This document shows positions 1 to 8,264 of a stretch of 64,000 bases of DNA, piece after piece. Each line of letters starts with the position of its first letter. Within the stretch, counting starts at the first letter, position 1. Below the pieces are notes generated by a model. The model was given only the letters and a program-made list of their open reading frames with translations. It was not told where the DNA came from and searched no databases. This DNA comes from an uncultured Gelidibacter sp. (lineage in GTDB: Bacteria > Bacteroidota > Bacteroidia > Flavobacteriales > Flavobacteriaceae). The stretch covers positions 334,216 to 398,215 of the forward strand of contig NZ_CANMTE010000004.1 in the NCBI RefSeq assembly GCF_947500795.1. The letters are read 5' to 3'. The position numbers and the translations under genes are program-made.

Positions 1-1
1 G

Positions 2-580
2 TTTCTCTTTGGTTCGTTTTCATCAAGTTTCTTAATCGAAAAGTTTAAAGAGAATAAAAAGTTGAACGTTTTTGTGATCCCAACACTTATGGAATGTGCA
101 ATTTTAATTGGGGTGGCGCTATTCAGTAATTTTGACCGAATGGAAAATGCACACCTCACCGTGTGTTTGCTGCTTTTCGCGATGGGATTGCAAAACTCCT
201 TTGTTACCAAAATATCGAACGCTGTGGTCAGAACGACACACCTTACCGGATTGTTTACAGATTTAGGGATTGAACTTTCTCATTTATTCTTTCCCAAATC
301 CCATTCTAATAAAGCCAAATTAAAAGCCACTATCAGACTTCGGTTGTTTATCATTTGCTTCTTTTTTATGGGCGGCATTATTGGAGGATTCCTCTATTCT
401 ACACTCAATTTCAAATTGAACACACTCCTTTTAGGAGCACTAATTTTACTTGTGAGTCTGTTTTTTGATGACTTCAGATTAAGACTAATAATCATCAAAA
501 GGAGATACAGACGTCAAAATAAATCTGCACGAGCCCTTAAAAAGAAGGTGAAACCACGGTTTTTAAACAGAAACAAATAG
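2..580 (+). CDS. DUF1275 (YoaK-like) membrane protein, 5' end outside window
   Basis: The reading frame is open from the first bases of the window, upstream of the TTG proposed at 62, so the real start lies outside and this is a C-terminal part. It encodes several hydrophobic segments and motifs typical of the DUF1275/YoaK family (GLQNSFVTKIS, TTHLTGLFTDLG), then a very basic C-terminal tail (RRYRRQNKSARALKKK). Family members are polytopic inner-membrane proteins of unknown function, usually a little over 200 residues, so most of the protein is present. No obvious link to the following arsenic genes is seen. Confidence 0.8.
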   Translation, partial: FLFGSFSSSFLIEKFKENKKLNVFVIPTLMECAILIGVALFSNFDRMENAHLTVCLLLFAMGLQNSFVTKISNAVVRTTHLTGLFTDLGIELSHLFFPKSHSNKAKLKATIRLRLFIICFFFMGGIIGGFLYSTLNFKLNTLLLGALILLVSLFFDDFRLRLIIIKRRYRRQNKSARALKKKVKPRFLNRNK

Positions 581-695
581 TCATTTGACATTACCAAAAA
601 CGACCATTTTATTACTAATTATTTAGAAATCAACTTTAACACAAAAGGGTATTATCTAAAATATATCTTAAATTATTTTGATACTTTTTTGATTC

Positions 696-711
696 ATCGT
701 AATATTGCAAT
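696..711 (+). promoter_or_regulatory. arsR promoter/operator, copy 1
   Basis: The 16-mer atcgtaatattgcaat lies 18 bp before the arsR start and contains TAATATTG, a fit to the Bacteroidota -7 box TAnnTTTG. It is partly palindromic. The identical 16-mer occurs before the second arsR at 60240-60255. A conserved sequence overlapping the promoter of two ArsR-type repressor genes is best read as the autoregulatory operator. The operator role is inferred. Confidence 0.65.
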
Positions 712-729
712 GAAGCAATCATTTAGATT

Positions 730-1062
730 ATGGGCATATCCAAAACAGAAATATTTACAGACCAACAGAATGAAATAGCACTTTTTTCCAAAGTTTTTGG
801 TCATCCTGCACGTGTCGCTATTTTACAACACTTATTCAGAATTGACACCTGCGTATGTGGAGATTTAGTCGAGGAAATAGGCCTTGCGCAACCTACCATT
901 TCCCAACACTTAAAAGAATTAAAGCATCTGGGATTGATAAAAGGGAGCATTGAAGGCACACGTGTTTGTTACTGTATTGATACCGAAAACTGGATCAAAA
1001 TGAAACACATTATGTTAGCCTTTTTAAATCAGGATCTCAAAGCTAAAGCAGATTGCTGTTAA
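730..1062 (+). CDS. arsR: ArsR-family metalloregulatory repressor
   Basis: A 110-residue winged-helix repressor of the ArsR/SmtB family. The recognition helix region reads EIGLAQPTISQHLKELKHLG, residues about 50-70. Cys41 and Cys43 (TCVCGDL) sit where ArsR proteins coordinate As(III), another Cys pair lies in VCYCID, and the protein ends in CC. In this family metalloid binding releases the repressor from its own promoter. It sits 34 bp upstream of arsM, presumably in one transcript. The protein is strikingly similar to the ArsR at 60279, with long shared runs such as KVFGHPARVAILQ, so the two are recent paralogues or xenologues. Confidence 0.93.
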   Translation: MGISKTEIFTDQQNEIALFSKVFGHPARVAILQHLFRIDTCVCGDLVEEIGLAQPTISQHLKELKHLGLIKGSIEGTRVCYCIDTENWIKMKHIMLAFLNQDLKAKADCC

Positions 1063-1096
1063 AAAAACAAGATTATTAAATCAAAATAAAATTAAA

Positions 1097-1984
1097 ATGA
1101 AAAAAGCTCAAGAATTAAAAGACATCGTCAAAGAGCGCTACGCTAAAATTGCCGAACAAGGAAAAGCTGAAAACGCAGCGTCATGTTGTGGTGCAACGAC
1201 GCCTTCAAACAAAATTTACAACATTATGATGGATGATTATTCTGAAACCCAAGGCTATAATGAAACTGCTGATTTGGGTTTAGGATGTGGACTTCCAACA
1301 CAATTTGCCAAAATTAAAAAAGGAGATACGGTTATTGACTTAGGTTCAGGCGCTGGAAATGACTGCTTCGTTGCACGTCATGAAACTGGTGCTGAGGGGA
1401 AAGTTATTGGAATTGATTTTACACCAATAATGATTGAAAAGGCACGTATCAATGCTGAAAAACTAGGCTATAACAATGTCGAGTTTAGAGAAGGTGATAT
1501 TGATGCAATGCCAGTAAGCAATGATGTTGCAGATGTTATTGTTAGTAATTGTGTATTGAACCTTGTTCCGGATAAGCAACAAGTCATTAAAGAAATCCAC
1601 CGTGTGTTAAAACCTGGAGGTCACTTTAGTATTTCAGATATTGTTTTGGTGGGCGATCTTCCAGAAGCATTAAAAAACGATGCTGAAATGTATGCAGGAT
1701 GTGTGGCTGGCGCTATTCAAAAATCAGAATATCTTCAGATGATTACCGATCAAGGATTTCAAAATGTAACCATCCAAAAAGAAAAACCTATTACGATTCC
1801 TGATGACATCCTTATCAAATATATGTCAGAAGAGGATATAAAAACCTTCAATACAGCGGCTACCGGAATTTTCAGTATTACCGTTTATGCAGAGAAAGCA
1901 GGAAGTGCTTCCAATAAACCGAAATTGCAGTTTTCTGAGCTTTCAACAAGCTCTTCATGCAATCCAGCATCTGGTTGTTGCTAG
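1097..1984 (+). CDS. arsM: Arsenite S-adenosylmethionine methyltransferase
   Basis: A class I SAM-dependent methyltransferase (295 aa) of the ArsM type, which converts As(III) to methylated arsenicals in the cytoplasm. The SAM-binding motif is VIDLGSGAGND (about 79-89). Cys64 (GLGCGLP), Cys152 (SNCVLN) and Cys202 (YAGCVAG) match the three cysteines that bind As(III) in characterised ArsM proteins. A further Cys pair lies at 30-31. The C-terminus SCNPASGCC is a cysteine-rich tail closely resembling that of the DUF6428 protein at 60640-61107. It lies directly behind arsR and is probably controlled by it. Confidence 0.93.
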   Translation: MKKAQELKDIVKERYAKIAEQGKAENAASCCGATTPSNKIYNIMMDDYSETQGYNETADLGLGCGLPTQFAKIKKGDTVIDLGSGAGNDCFVARHETGAEGKVIGIDFTPIMIEKARINAEKLGYNNVEFREGDIDAMPVSNDVADVIVSNCVLNLVPDKQQVIKEIHRVLKPGGHFSISDIVLVGDLPEALKNDAEMYAGCVAGAIQKSEYLQMITDQGFQNVTIQKEKPITIPDDILIKYMSEEDIKTFNTAATGIFSITVYAEKAGSASNKPKLQFSELSTSSSCNPASGCC

Positions 1985-1997
1985 ATTAAATTTTTAA

Positions 1998-2062
1998 AAA
2001 TTGCTTCGGGCACTGAGAGCACTCTGATCTTAATAATGTACTTTTCGGTGCCTGAGCAATTT
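1998..2062. terminator. Imperfect inverted repeat, possible arsM terminator
   Basis: Arms aaattgcttcgggcac and gtgcctgagcaattt are imperfectly complementary around a loop of about 34 bp, just after the arsM stop. The 3' arm is followed by ttacattttt. The long loop makes it a weak terminator candidate. It also overlaps the promoter region of the next gene. Confidence 0.35.
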
Positions 2063-2085
2063 ACATTTTTAGTACCTTCGCCCTT

Positions 2086-2865
2086 ATGAATGCACTCGAT
2101 ATTCGCACCGTAGATGTTGTGCAATATGTTACTCCCTTACGTGAAGGTGGCTCCATGCCTGCCATTGTTAAAGCTTGCGACGGATTTTTATACGTTTTAA
2201 AATTTCGTGGTGCCGGACAAGGCAAAAAAGCATTGATCGCCGAGTTTATTGGTGGTGAATTGGCACGCGCTATCGGATTGAAAGTTCCAGAAGTTGTATT
2301 TATGAATCTTGACGATTCGTTCAGCAAAACAGAACCCGACGAAGAAATTCAGGACTTGTTAAAATTCAGTGTCGGCCTCAATTTAGGCCTGCATTTCCTT
2401 TCTGGTGCCATCACTATAGATCCATTAGTGACTCAAATTGACGGCGTTGTTGCTTCAAAAGTTGTGTTGTTGGACAGTATCATTAGCAATATAGATAGAA
2501 CGCATAAAAACCCGAACTTGCTTTATTGGAACAAGGAATTGTGGGTCATAGACAATGGCGCCAGTTTCTACTTCCATCATAATTGGCCAACTTGGGAAAA
2601 CCATTTGACCAGAACCTTTCCTCTTATTAAAGATCACGTTTTATTAGCGCAAGCCACACAATTACCTGCGGCTGCAAAGAGTATTGAGTTAACGTTGGAT
2701 AGCGCAACAATTAAGCGAATTATAGACAGTATTCCTGAGGATTGGTTATTAAATGAAGCCGACACCATGTCTCCTACTGAAATTAGAGCGGCCTACACGC
2801 ATTATCTGAACACGAAGCTATCAATGATTGACGTATTAACAAAAGAAGCACAAGATGCAAGATAA
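2086..2865 (+). CDS. HipA-like kinase domain protein (HipA_2 type)
   Basis: A 259-residue protein resembling a stand-alone HipA-type kinase domain. The motif NIDRTHKNPN (135-144) matches the catalytic loop of HipA-like kinases, and VIDNG (154-158) fits the metal-binding position. A lysine-containing strand (YVLKFRG, 36-42) could be the ATP-binding lysine. It is shorter than classical HipA (about 440 aa), and no HipB-type helix-turn-helix gene is next to it. Its stop overlaps the start of the DUF3037 gene by 11 bp. This HipA_2/DUF3037 pairing recurs in many bacteria, but its function is not established. The substrate is unknown. Confidence 0.78.
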   Translation: MNALDIRTVDVVQYVTPLREGGSMPAIVKACDGFLYVLKFRGAGQGKKALIAEFIGGELARAIGLKVPEVVFMNLDDSFSKTEPDEEIQDLLKFSVGLNLGLHFLSGAITIDPLVTQIDGVVASKVVLLDSIISNIDRTHKNPNLLYWNKELWVIDNGASFYFHHNWPTWENHLTRTFPLIKDHVLLAQATQLPAAAKSIELTLDSATIKRIIDSIPEDWLLNEADTMSPTEIRAAYTHYLNTKLSMIDVLTKEAQDAR

Positions 2866-3238
2866 AGTTACTTACGAATATGCTATCATTAGGGTTGTTC
2901 CTAAAGTAGAACGTGAAGAATTCTTTAATGTAGGTGTAATCCTATTTTCTAAACGGAAAAATTATTTGGGTGTTAAATATAAAATCGACAGAAAAAAATT
3001 GGAAGCTTTTTCTGAGGATTTAGAGTATGATATGCTCAAGGAACACTTAGATGCATGGCAAGACGTTTGCACGGGTACATCGGAAAGCGGAACCATTGGT
3101 CAGTTTGAAGTTTCAGATCGTTTCAGATGGTTAGCGGCATCCAGAAGCACAATCATTCAAAGTTCCAAAACACATTCAGGGCTTTGTAGGGATCCAAAAC
3201 AGGAACTCGAACAGCTTTTTAAAACATTCGTTTTATAA
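2855..3238 (+). CDS. DUF3037 protein, partner of HipA-like kinase
   Basis: 127 residues, starting inside the end of the kinase gene (overlap 2855-2865), which implies translational coupling. The N-terminus (YEYAIIRVVPKVEREEFFNVGVILF) and the R/K-rich middle are typical of DUF3037, a family of unknown function almost always encoded beside HipA-like kinases. The C-terminus (THSGLCRDPKQELEQLF) also fits the family. A role as regulator or partner of the kinase is inferred only from the conserved pairing. Confidence 0.8.
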   Translation: MQDKVTYEYAIIRVVPKVEREEFFNVGVILFSKRKNYLGVKYKIDRKKLEAFSEDLEYDMLKEHLDAWQDVCTGTSESGTIGQFEVSDRFRWLAASRSTIIQSSKTHSGLCRDPKQELEQLFKTFVL

Positions 3239-3333
3239 TTCATTTCTAGTCACTTTCAAGTGAACCGATAGCCAGATTATTTAAGTAAATTTATCCTTCA
3301 AAATTTACAACGATTAATTTCCTCTTTTATACC

Positions 3334-4443
3334 ATGATCATCCCATTCTCTAAAAACGCTTTATTTCTAACGCTGATTACAATCGCTTTTGTAGGTTGTA
3401 AAAATTCGTCATCAGAAAAAAGCGAACCTACCAATATCACTAATGAACACGTACTCATAAAGGAGCAGCCAGATACAATTCAAACCCCAGAAGGTATGGT
3501 TTGGGTGGAAGGTAAAACGTTCACAAAAGGTGCAAAACCCGGAGATCCTTATGCTATGCCAAGAGAAAAGCCTGCACATGAGGTTACAGTTGATGGGTTT
3601 TTCATGGATATTACAGAAGTGACCAACAAGCAGTTTCGAGATTTTGTTGAGGCTACAGGCTATATTACTGTTGCCGAACGGCCGATAGATTGGGAGGAAA
3701 TGAAAAAACAGCTTCCAGAAGGCACTCCTAAACCTGCAGATAGTGTTTTACAACCGGGAAGTCTCATATTCAATAAACATGTCAATGCGGTGGCAAACAT
3801 GGACAATTATGCACAATGGTGGACATGGAAAATAGGCGCCAATTGGAAACATCCGGAAGGCCCAGGAAGCTCTATTGACGGGAAGGACAATTACCCTGTA
3901 GTCCATATTGCTTACGAAGATGCTTTGGCATATTGCAAATGGGCCAATAGACGTTTGCCAACAGAAGCTGAATGGGAATCAGCCGCACAAGGCACTAAAA
4001 CCAACAACATTTACACTTGGGGCAGCGATGGCAATCAACTAAACGCATCGGCCAATACATGGCAAGGTATTTTTCCTGTAAAAAATGAAAGTGTTGACGG
4101 TTTTCCTTTAATTGCACCAACAAAATCCTATCCTCCAAACAGCATCGGAATTTATGATATGCTCGGAAATGTTTGGGAATTAACTCAAGATTGGTACAAT
4201 GAAGGCTATTATAAGCTGATTGACGCCTCTAAACCGCTCATCAATCCCACAGGAGCGGAAACAGCTTACAGCCCCAACAATCCATATCAAAAAGAGCACA
4301 TCATAAAAGGCGGCTCGTTTTTGTGTCATGATTCCTATTGCGCCAGTTTTAGAATTTCGGCACGCATGGGAACCAGTATAGATTCTGGATCAGACCATGT
4401 CGGATTTCGAACTGTGGCGACAGTGGATATGCTAAAAAACTAA
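3334..4443 (+). CDS. Formylglycine-generating-enzyme family (SUMF1) lipoprotein
   Basis: 369 aa with a lipoprotein signal (lipobox FVGC, Cys22) and one FGE-sulfatase domain from about residue 50. Landmarks are GMVWVEGKTFTKG, DITEVTNKQFRDFVEATGY, RLPTEAEWE, GNVWELTQDW and IKGGSF. Cys331 and Cys336 in FLCHDSYCASF occupy the positions of the two copper-binding cysteines of true FGEs (spacing CxxxxC), so the protein may be catalytically competent and not merely a C-lectin-like relative. True FGEs oxidise cysteine in CxPxR sulfatase motifs, yet no CxPxR sulfatase is encoded in this window. The protein probably faces the periplasm or the cell surface. Confidence 0.88.
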   Translation: MIIPFSKNALFLTLITIAFVGCKNSSSEKSEPTNITNEHVLIKEQPDTIQTPEGMVWVEGKTFTKGAKPGDPYAMPREKPAHEVTVDGFFMDITEVTNKQFRDFVEATGYITVAERPIDWEEMKKQLPEGTPKPADSVLQPGSLIFNKHVNAVANMDNYAQWWTWKIGANWKHPEGPGSSIDGKDNYPVVHIAYEDALAYCKWANRRLPTEAEWESAAQGTKTNNIYTWGSDGNQLNASANTWQGIFPVKNESVDGFPLIAPTKSYPPNSIGIYDMLGNVWELTQDWYNEGYYKLIDASKPLINPTGAETAYSPNNPYQKEHIIKGGSFLCHDSYCASFRISARMGTSIDSGSDHVGFRTVATVDMLKN

Positions 4444-4525
4444 AGCATATAAATAGCAAAGGGATCACGACTAAAAATTTATAAGCCGCAATCCCTAAAC
4501 ATGTTGTCACATTCAGAAGAATATA

Positions 4526-5983
4526 TTATTTTTTCTCTGTCAGTTCGCGTGTTAACCAACCTCTTCTACTTGCTGTTGCAATGGCATATGGTGTAATCCA
4601 AAACAATCCGAAAGTATATAAAAGACTGTATGAATATGCCCAAAACGATTCTGATAGTTTATAGTTTTTCGCATAAAACAATACTGGGAAACTCGATAAA
4701 ATCAGAATACTAAAAATTGTAGAACTGATAAATAAGATCGGATGCATTATGATGAAAAACAACATGAATACTAAAAATGGGTAACTCATGATAATTTTAG
4801 AGGACTGACTGATAAATAACAGTCGGGTTCCTAATTTAGAACCTTCTCTAAAGTTCGTAAATACATATTTTGACATTTGAATGTTCTCACGCACATTACT
4901 TCTACCCCATCTGATAAACATTTTGTACAAGCCTTTATATTGCTCAGGAACATTGGTGTAACAATACGCGTTCTTTTGAAATAGTACGTGTTTTCCTTGT
5001 TTCAAAATCATGTTGGTCATGGCACGGTCTTCACCAATATCTGAGGGCTGTCCCATAAACGTTTGATTGATCCAATCTTCCAAACACGCAAACACTGCTG
5101 TTCTACGGTATGCTGCTAAAGCGCCAGGAGTACAAAGAACGGAATTCAAACTACTTTCCGCAGAACGTACAAATTCAAAACTCAATACGAAACTCACGTT
5201 TAACATTTTAGGCAATAACGCTTTCTCATTGTTCAATACGCGGATATTTCCTGCAACTGCACCACAGTTTTCGTTAGTTACAAACGGACTCACTAAATTT
5301 CTTAATGTATCGCTTTTAACTACTGAATCACTATCAACGGTAACAAAAACATCTCCTGTTCCTAAGTTGAATCCACGGTATAAGGCATGACGTTTACCTT
5401 TGTTTTTTGGTTGCTTGTAGATTGACAAACGATCACCTAATCTCTTTTTGGCTTCTTGCATCCAATACCAAGTATCGTCTTTACTACCATCATCAATCGC
5501 CAACAACTCTAATTTGCCTTCTGGATAGTCGCTATCTGCTAAACTCATCAAAGTATCCCAAACCTGTTTGCCTTCGTTATACGCAGGCACAATCACAGTA
5601 CATGTGGGTAATTCTGAATCAGAAACTGATTCCACCGCTTTATATTTGAAATAAAGAAAGAGGTTGTAAATAAAAAATCCAGCTTTAAAAATAAAAAGAC
5701 CTGTAGCGACCACTAAAAAGATGAGTCCAAAAGTAGAATTGATACGTTCAGATCTAAACTCTTCAAAATCAGTTTGTAAATCAAAAACCAAGAACGCCGA
5801 GCCAATCATTAATAAAAATGTGCTGACCAAAACAACTACGCCCCATGGGTTAATTGAATTTTTTGTAGCGATGCTATTAAAAAAGGAACCCTTTTTAGCT
5901 CCTGCATTGACGGTCTTTATTTGACCTTCCATTGTTGATGTTTTCAAGTCTGTTGAAGTGTTTGAAAGTGTTTCAGTGTTCAT
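4526..5983 (-). CDS. Membrane glycosyltransferase family 2 (hyaluronan/chitin-synthase-like)
   Basis: A processive-type GT2 enzyme. I use the ATG at 5983 (MNTETLSN), because the longer ORF begins at a TTG. Two N-terminal membrane segments are followed by the catalytic domain: TVIVPAYNEG, AIDDGSKDD (UDP-sugar binding), VTVDSDSVV (DxD), GEDRAMTN (acceptor base region) and RWGRSNVREN, which corresponds to the QxxRW position. Several C-terminal membrane helices follow. These features are shared with hyaluronan, NodC and poly-GlcNAc synthases, so an extracellular polysaccharide product is likely; the sugar cannot be told. The gene stands alone and has an unusually repeat-rich upstream region. Confidence 0.86.
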   Translation of the reverse strand: MNTETLSNTSTDLKTSTMEGQIKTVNAGAKKGSFFNSIATKNSINPWGVVVLVSTFLLMIGSAFLVFDLQTDFEEFRSERINSTFGLIFLVVATGLFIFKAGFFIYNLFLYFKYKAVESVSDSELPTCTVIVPAYNEGKQVWDTLMSLADSDYPEGKLELLAIDDGSKDDTWYWMQEAKKRLGDRLSIYKQPKNKGKRHALYRGFNLGTGDVFVTVDSDSVVKSDTLRNLVSPFVTNENCGAVAGNIRVLNNEKALLPKMLNVSFVLSFEFVRSAESSLNSVLCTPGALAAYRRTAVFACLEDWINQTFMGQPSDIGEDRAMTNMILKQGKHVLFQKNAYCYTNVPEQYKGLYKMFIRWGRSNVRENIQMSKYVFTNFREGSKLGTRLLFISQSSKIIMSYPFLVFMLFFIIMHPILFISSTIFSILILSSFPVLFYAKNYKLSESFWAYSYSLLYTFGLFWITPYAIATASRRGWLTRELTEKK

Positions 5984-6063
5984 AGATGTATGCAAATTAT
6001 GATGCGAAATTTTTGTTGTTATTCTAATCAATTTTTCAATCTACTATTACTAAGCAACAGTTA

Positions 6064-6215
6064 TACCATTACACAAATAGGGCATTTTAGACGGATTTTG
6101 GGGATAATGTTGTGTAAAAGTGTATAGATTTTACACAACTTATAGTAAGGTTACACATAAGGTTACACACTTAGCTCTTTTCAGGTGTAACATTACACAC
6201 TGAAATAGGGCAATG
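6064..6215. promoter_or_regulatory. TTACACA repeat cluster upstream of the glycosyltransferase
   Basis: The gap before the GT2 gene holds at least six copies of TTACACA or its complement: ccattacacaaatagggc, tgttgtgtaaaa, ttttacacaa, aaggttacaca twice in tandem at 12-bp period, and gtgtaacattacacac. The block attacaca...aatagggca occurs near both ends (about 6068 and 6192). Direct repeats spaced about one helical turn are typical of transcription-factor sites. Which regulator binds here is unknown. Confidence 0.6.
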
Positions 6216-6236
6216 ATGTCGTTCACTATAAAACAC

Positions 6237-6266
6237 AAAAAAGCCGAAGAATAATCTTCGGCTTTT
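6237..6266 (-). terminator. Rho-independent terminator after the type IX/OmpA cluster
   Basis: aaaagccgaag-aataat-cttcggctttt is a perfect hairpin with A and T flanks, 35 bp downstream of the minus-strand OmpA gene. It is symmetrical and could work in both directions. Confidence 0.88.
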
Positions 6267-6300
6267 GTAAACTATAAATTAATGTATTCGGTTTAATTTA

Positions 6301-8244
6301 TTATTGTTTGATAATAAATTCAGAACGTCTGTTTTTCTGATGTTCATCTTTAGAACATTTCACACCATTTGTACAACCATTAACTGGGTTAGATTCACCC
6401 ATACCAATAGCGTTTAATCTTGATTCATCAACACCGTTATCAACTAAGTATTTAAGGGTTGATGTCGCACGACGTTGTGATAATTTTTGATTGTAATCAT
6501 CATTACCTCTACTGTCAGTATGTGCGCGGATTTCAAGTTTTAACTGTGGGTATTGATTTAATGCAGCCAATACTTTTTCCAATTCAACTTTAGCATCATC
6601 TCTGATGTTCGACTTATCAAAATCAAAATAGATAATTGGAATATTTAGAACCTTAGCTAAATCTACACCTTCCTCTAATGCAACTTCGTTTGGTTGCAAT
6701 TGGAAATCGATTTTTTGGTGCTCTAAATTTGGTTTAGAGGATACTTCATCCGTGTCATATTTATCCTTTGTAGCTCTTACTAAATAGGTATCGAACTTGT
6801 TTGTTCCAACAGTGTAGTGACCAGTACTATCCGTCTTAACAGTTCTGAAAGGTTTATTATCTGAATCCGTTAAGGTAACCGTAGCATCTGCTAAAGGTTT
6901 CCCTGATTGAGAATCTGTAATTACACCTTCAATCTCTCCAGCAAACACGTCAATGATAGGAGCGGTTTCAAGAAAAGTATAAATGTTATCACGTACAAAT
7001 TCTGCATTTTTAGTAGAGCGATTAGAACTTACAAAACCTCTTTTGGTATTGAAATCAATGCCGTAAGCGAAATCATCAGCATAAGAGTTGATTGGTTTAC
7101 CAACGTTGATTAAGTTCCCGTGTCCAAAATCTGTGATTTTAACATAGAAAACATCCAATCCTCCTAAGCCAAAATGACCATCTGAAGAAAAGAATAATTC
7201 ATTGTCTACAGATACGAAAGGAAAGGTTTCCTTACCTCTAGTATTGATTCTATGACCTAAGTTAACAGGCGCTCCAACCGTACCATCAGCACTAATTTCT
7301 GAAACATAAAGATCAGATTCTCCATATCCACCAGGTCTATCTGATGAAAAATAAAGTTTCGTTCCATCAGGACTTAATGCAGGGTGGGCAGAAGAATAGT
7401 TGTCGCTATTGAAAGATAACTCTTCAGCTTCTTGCCATTTGCCATCTTTCTTTGTCGATCTGTAAATTTTTAATTTATGTTCATCCTCTTTTGTAAGGCT
7501 TGTATTATTACTTCTTGTAAAATAGATAGTATTTCCATCAGCTGTAATCACTGGTGAAGATTCATGATATTTACTTTCAAGATTCGCATGTAATTTTTTA
7601 GGTCTGTCCACCGCTTTATTTAGAGAATCTACTTCTACCGTGTATAATGATAAAAAGCTAAGGCCATCCCATGCACTTCTTCTATTGTAAAACGTTTCGG
7701 TATCATTAGTAGAAGAATAATACAACGTATTTCCTAACTTAAAGTTTCCAAAAGAAATTTTCTTTTCATCATAAAGACGCTCAAGCGTTTCCATGTTGTA
7801 GCGACCAGAATTTTTCTCAATCAATTTTTCATAATCGATTGTATTGCGCAAGTGCATTTTAGAGCCATTCTTTACTACATACGTGTCATAATACTTTGCT
7901 GCTTTTTCTAGTTGTCCCGTAGCTTTTAAAGCTTGAGAGTAACGCAAGTAAACGATGTCTTCTTTAGGATTCGCGTTAAATTGAAATAAACGCTCATACC
8001 ATTTCACGGCCTCATCATATTGGGCATTGAAATAATAAGTATTTCCCAGCTTTGTAAAAAGCTCTTCAGATTCGTGACCTCTTGCGGCAACATCCAAATA
8101 GATTTTTTGAGCATTAACATAATTTAATTGCTCATAATTTTCAGCAGCTTTCTCCATTTTGCGTTCCTGTCCGAAGACAATTGCAATGTTTGAAAAGCAA
8201 AGAAAACACAAGAAGAAACTATAGGTTGTAATTTTATTTTTCAT
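6301..8244 (-). CDS. OmpA-family outer-membrane protein with TPR, PD40 and carboxypeptidase-regulatory domains
   Basis: I start at the ATG at 8244; the ORF track begins at a TTG one codon earlier. After a signal peptide come TPR-like helices (about 30-150, KLGNTYYFNAQYDEAVKWYERL), PD40 beta-propeller repeats (GNTIYFTRSN, GTKLYFSSDRPGGYGESDLY, NELFFSSDGHFGLGGLDVF), a CarboxypepD_reg-like beta-sandwich (GVITDSQSGKPLADATVTL) and a C-terminal OmpA peptidoglycan-binding domain (IIYFDFDKSNIRDDA, TDSRGNDDYNQKLSQRRA). This architecture is that of the PorE-like partners of PorP/SprF proteins in Bacteroidota. It is the last gene of the collagen - type B - PorP/SprF - OmpA cluster and is followed by a strong terminator. 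Confidence 0.9.
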   Translation of the reverse strand: MKNKITTYSFFLCFLCFSNIAIVFGQERKMEKAAENYEQLNYVNAQKIYLDVAARGHESEELFTKLGNTYYFNAQYDEAVKWYERLFQFNANPKEDIVYLRYSQALKATGQLEKAAKYYDTYVVKNGSKMHLRNTIDYEKLIEKNSGRYNMETLERLYDEKKISFGNFKLGNTLYYSSTNDTETFYNRRSAWDGLSFLSLYTVEVDSLNKAVDRPKKLHANLESKYHESSPVITADGNTIYFTRSNNTSLTKEDEHKLKIYRSTKKDGKWQEAEELSFNSDNYSSAHPALSPDGTKLYFSSDRPGGYGESDLYVSEISADGTVGAPVNLGHRINTRGKETFPFVSVDNELFFSSDGHFGLGGLDVFYVKITDFGHGNLINVGKPINSYADDFAYGIDFNTKRGFVSSNRSTKNAEFVRDNIYTFLETAPIIDVFAGEIEGVITDSQSGKPLADATVTLTDSDNKPFRTVKTDSTGHYTVGTNKFDTYLVRATKDKYDTDEVSSKPNLEHQKIDFQLQPNEVALEEGVDLAKVLNIPIIYFDFDKSNIRDDAKVELEKVLAALNQYPQLKLEIRAHTDSRGNDDYNQKLSQRRATSTLKYLVDNGVDESRLNAIGMGESNPVNGCTNGVKCSKDEHQKNRRSEFIIKQ

Positions 8245-8264
8245 CAAATCTATTTTAAGATAAA

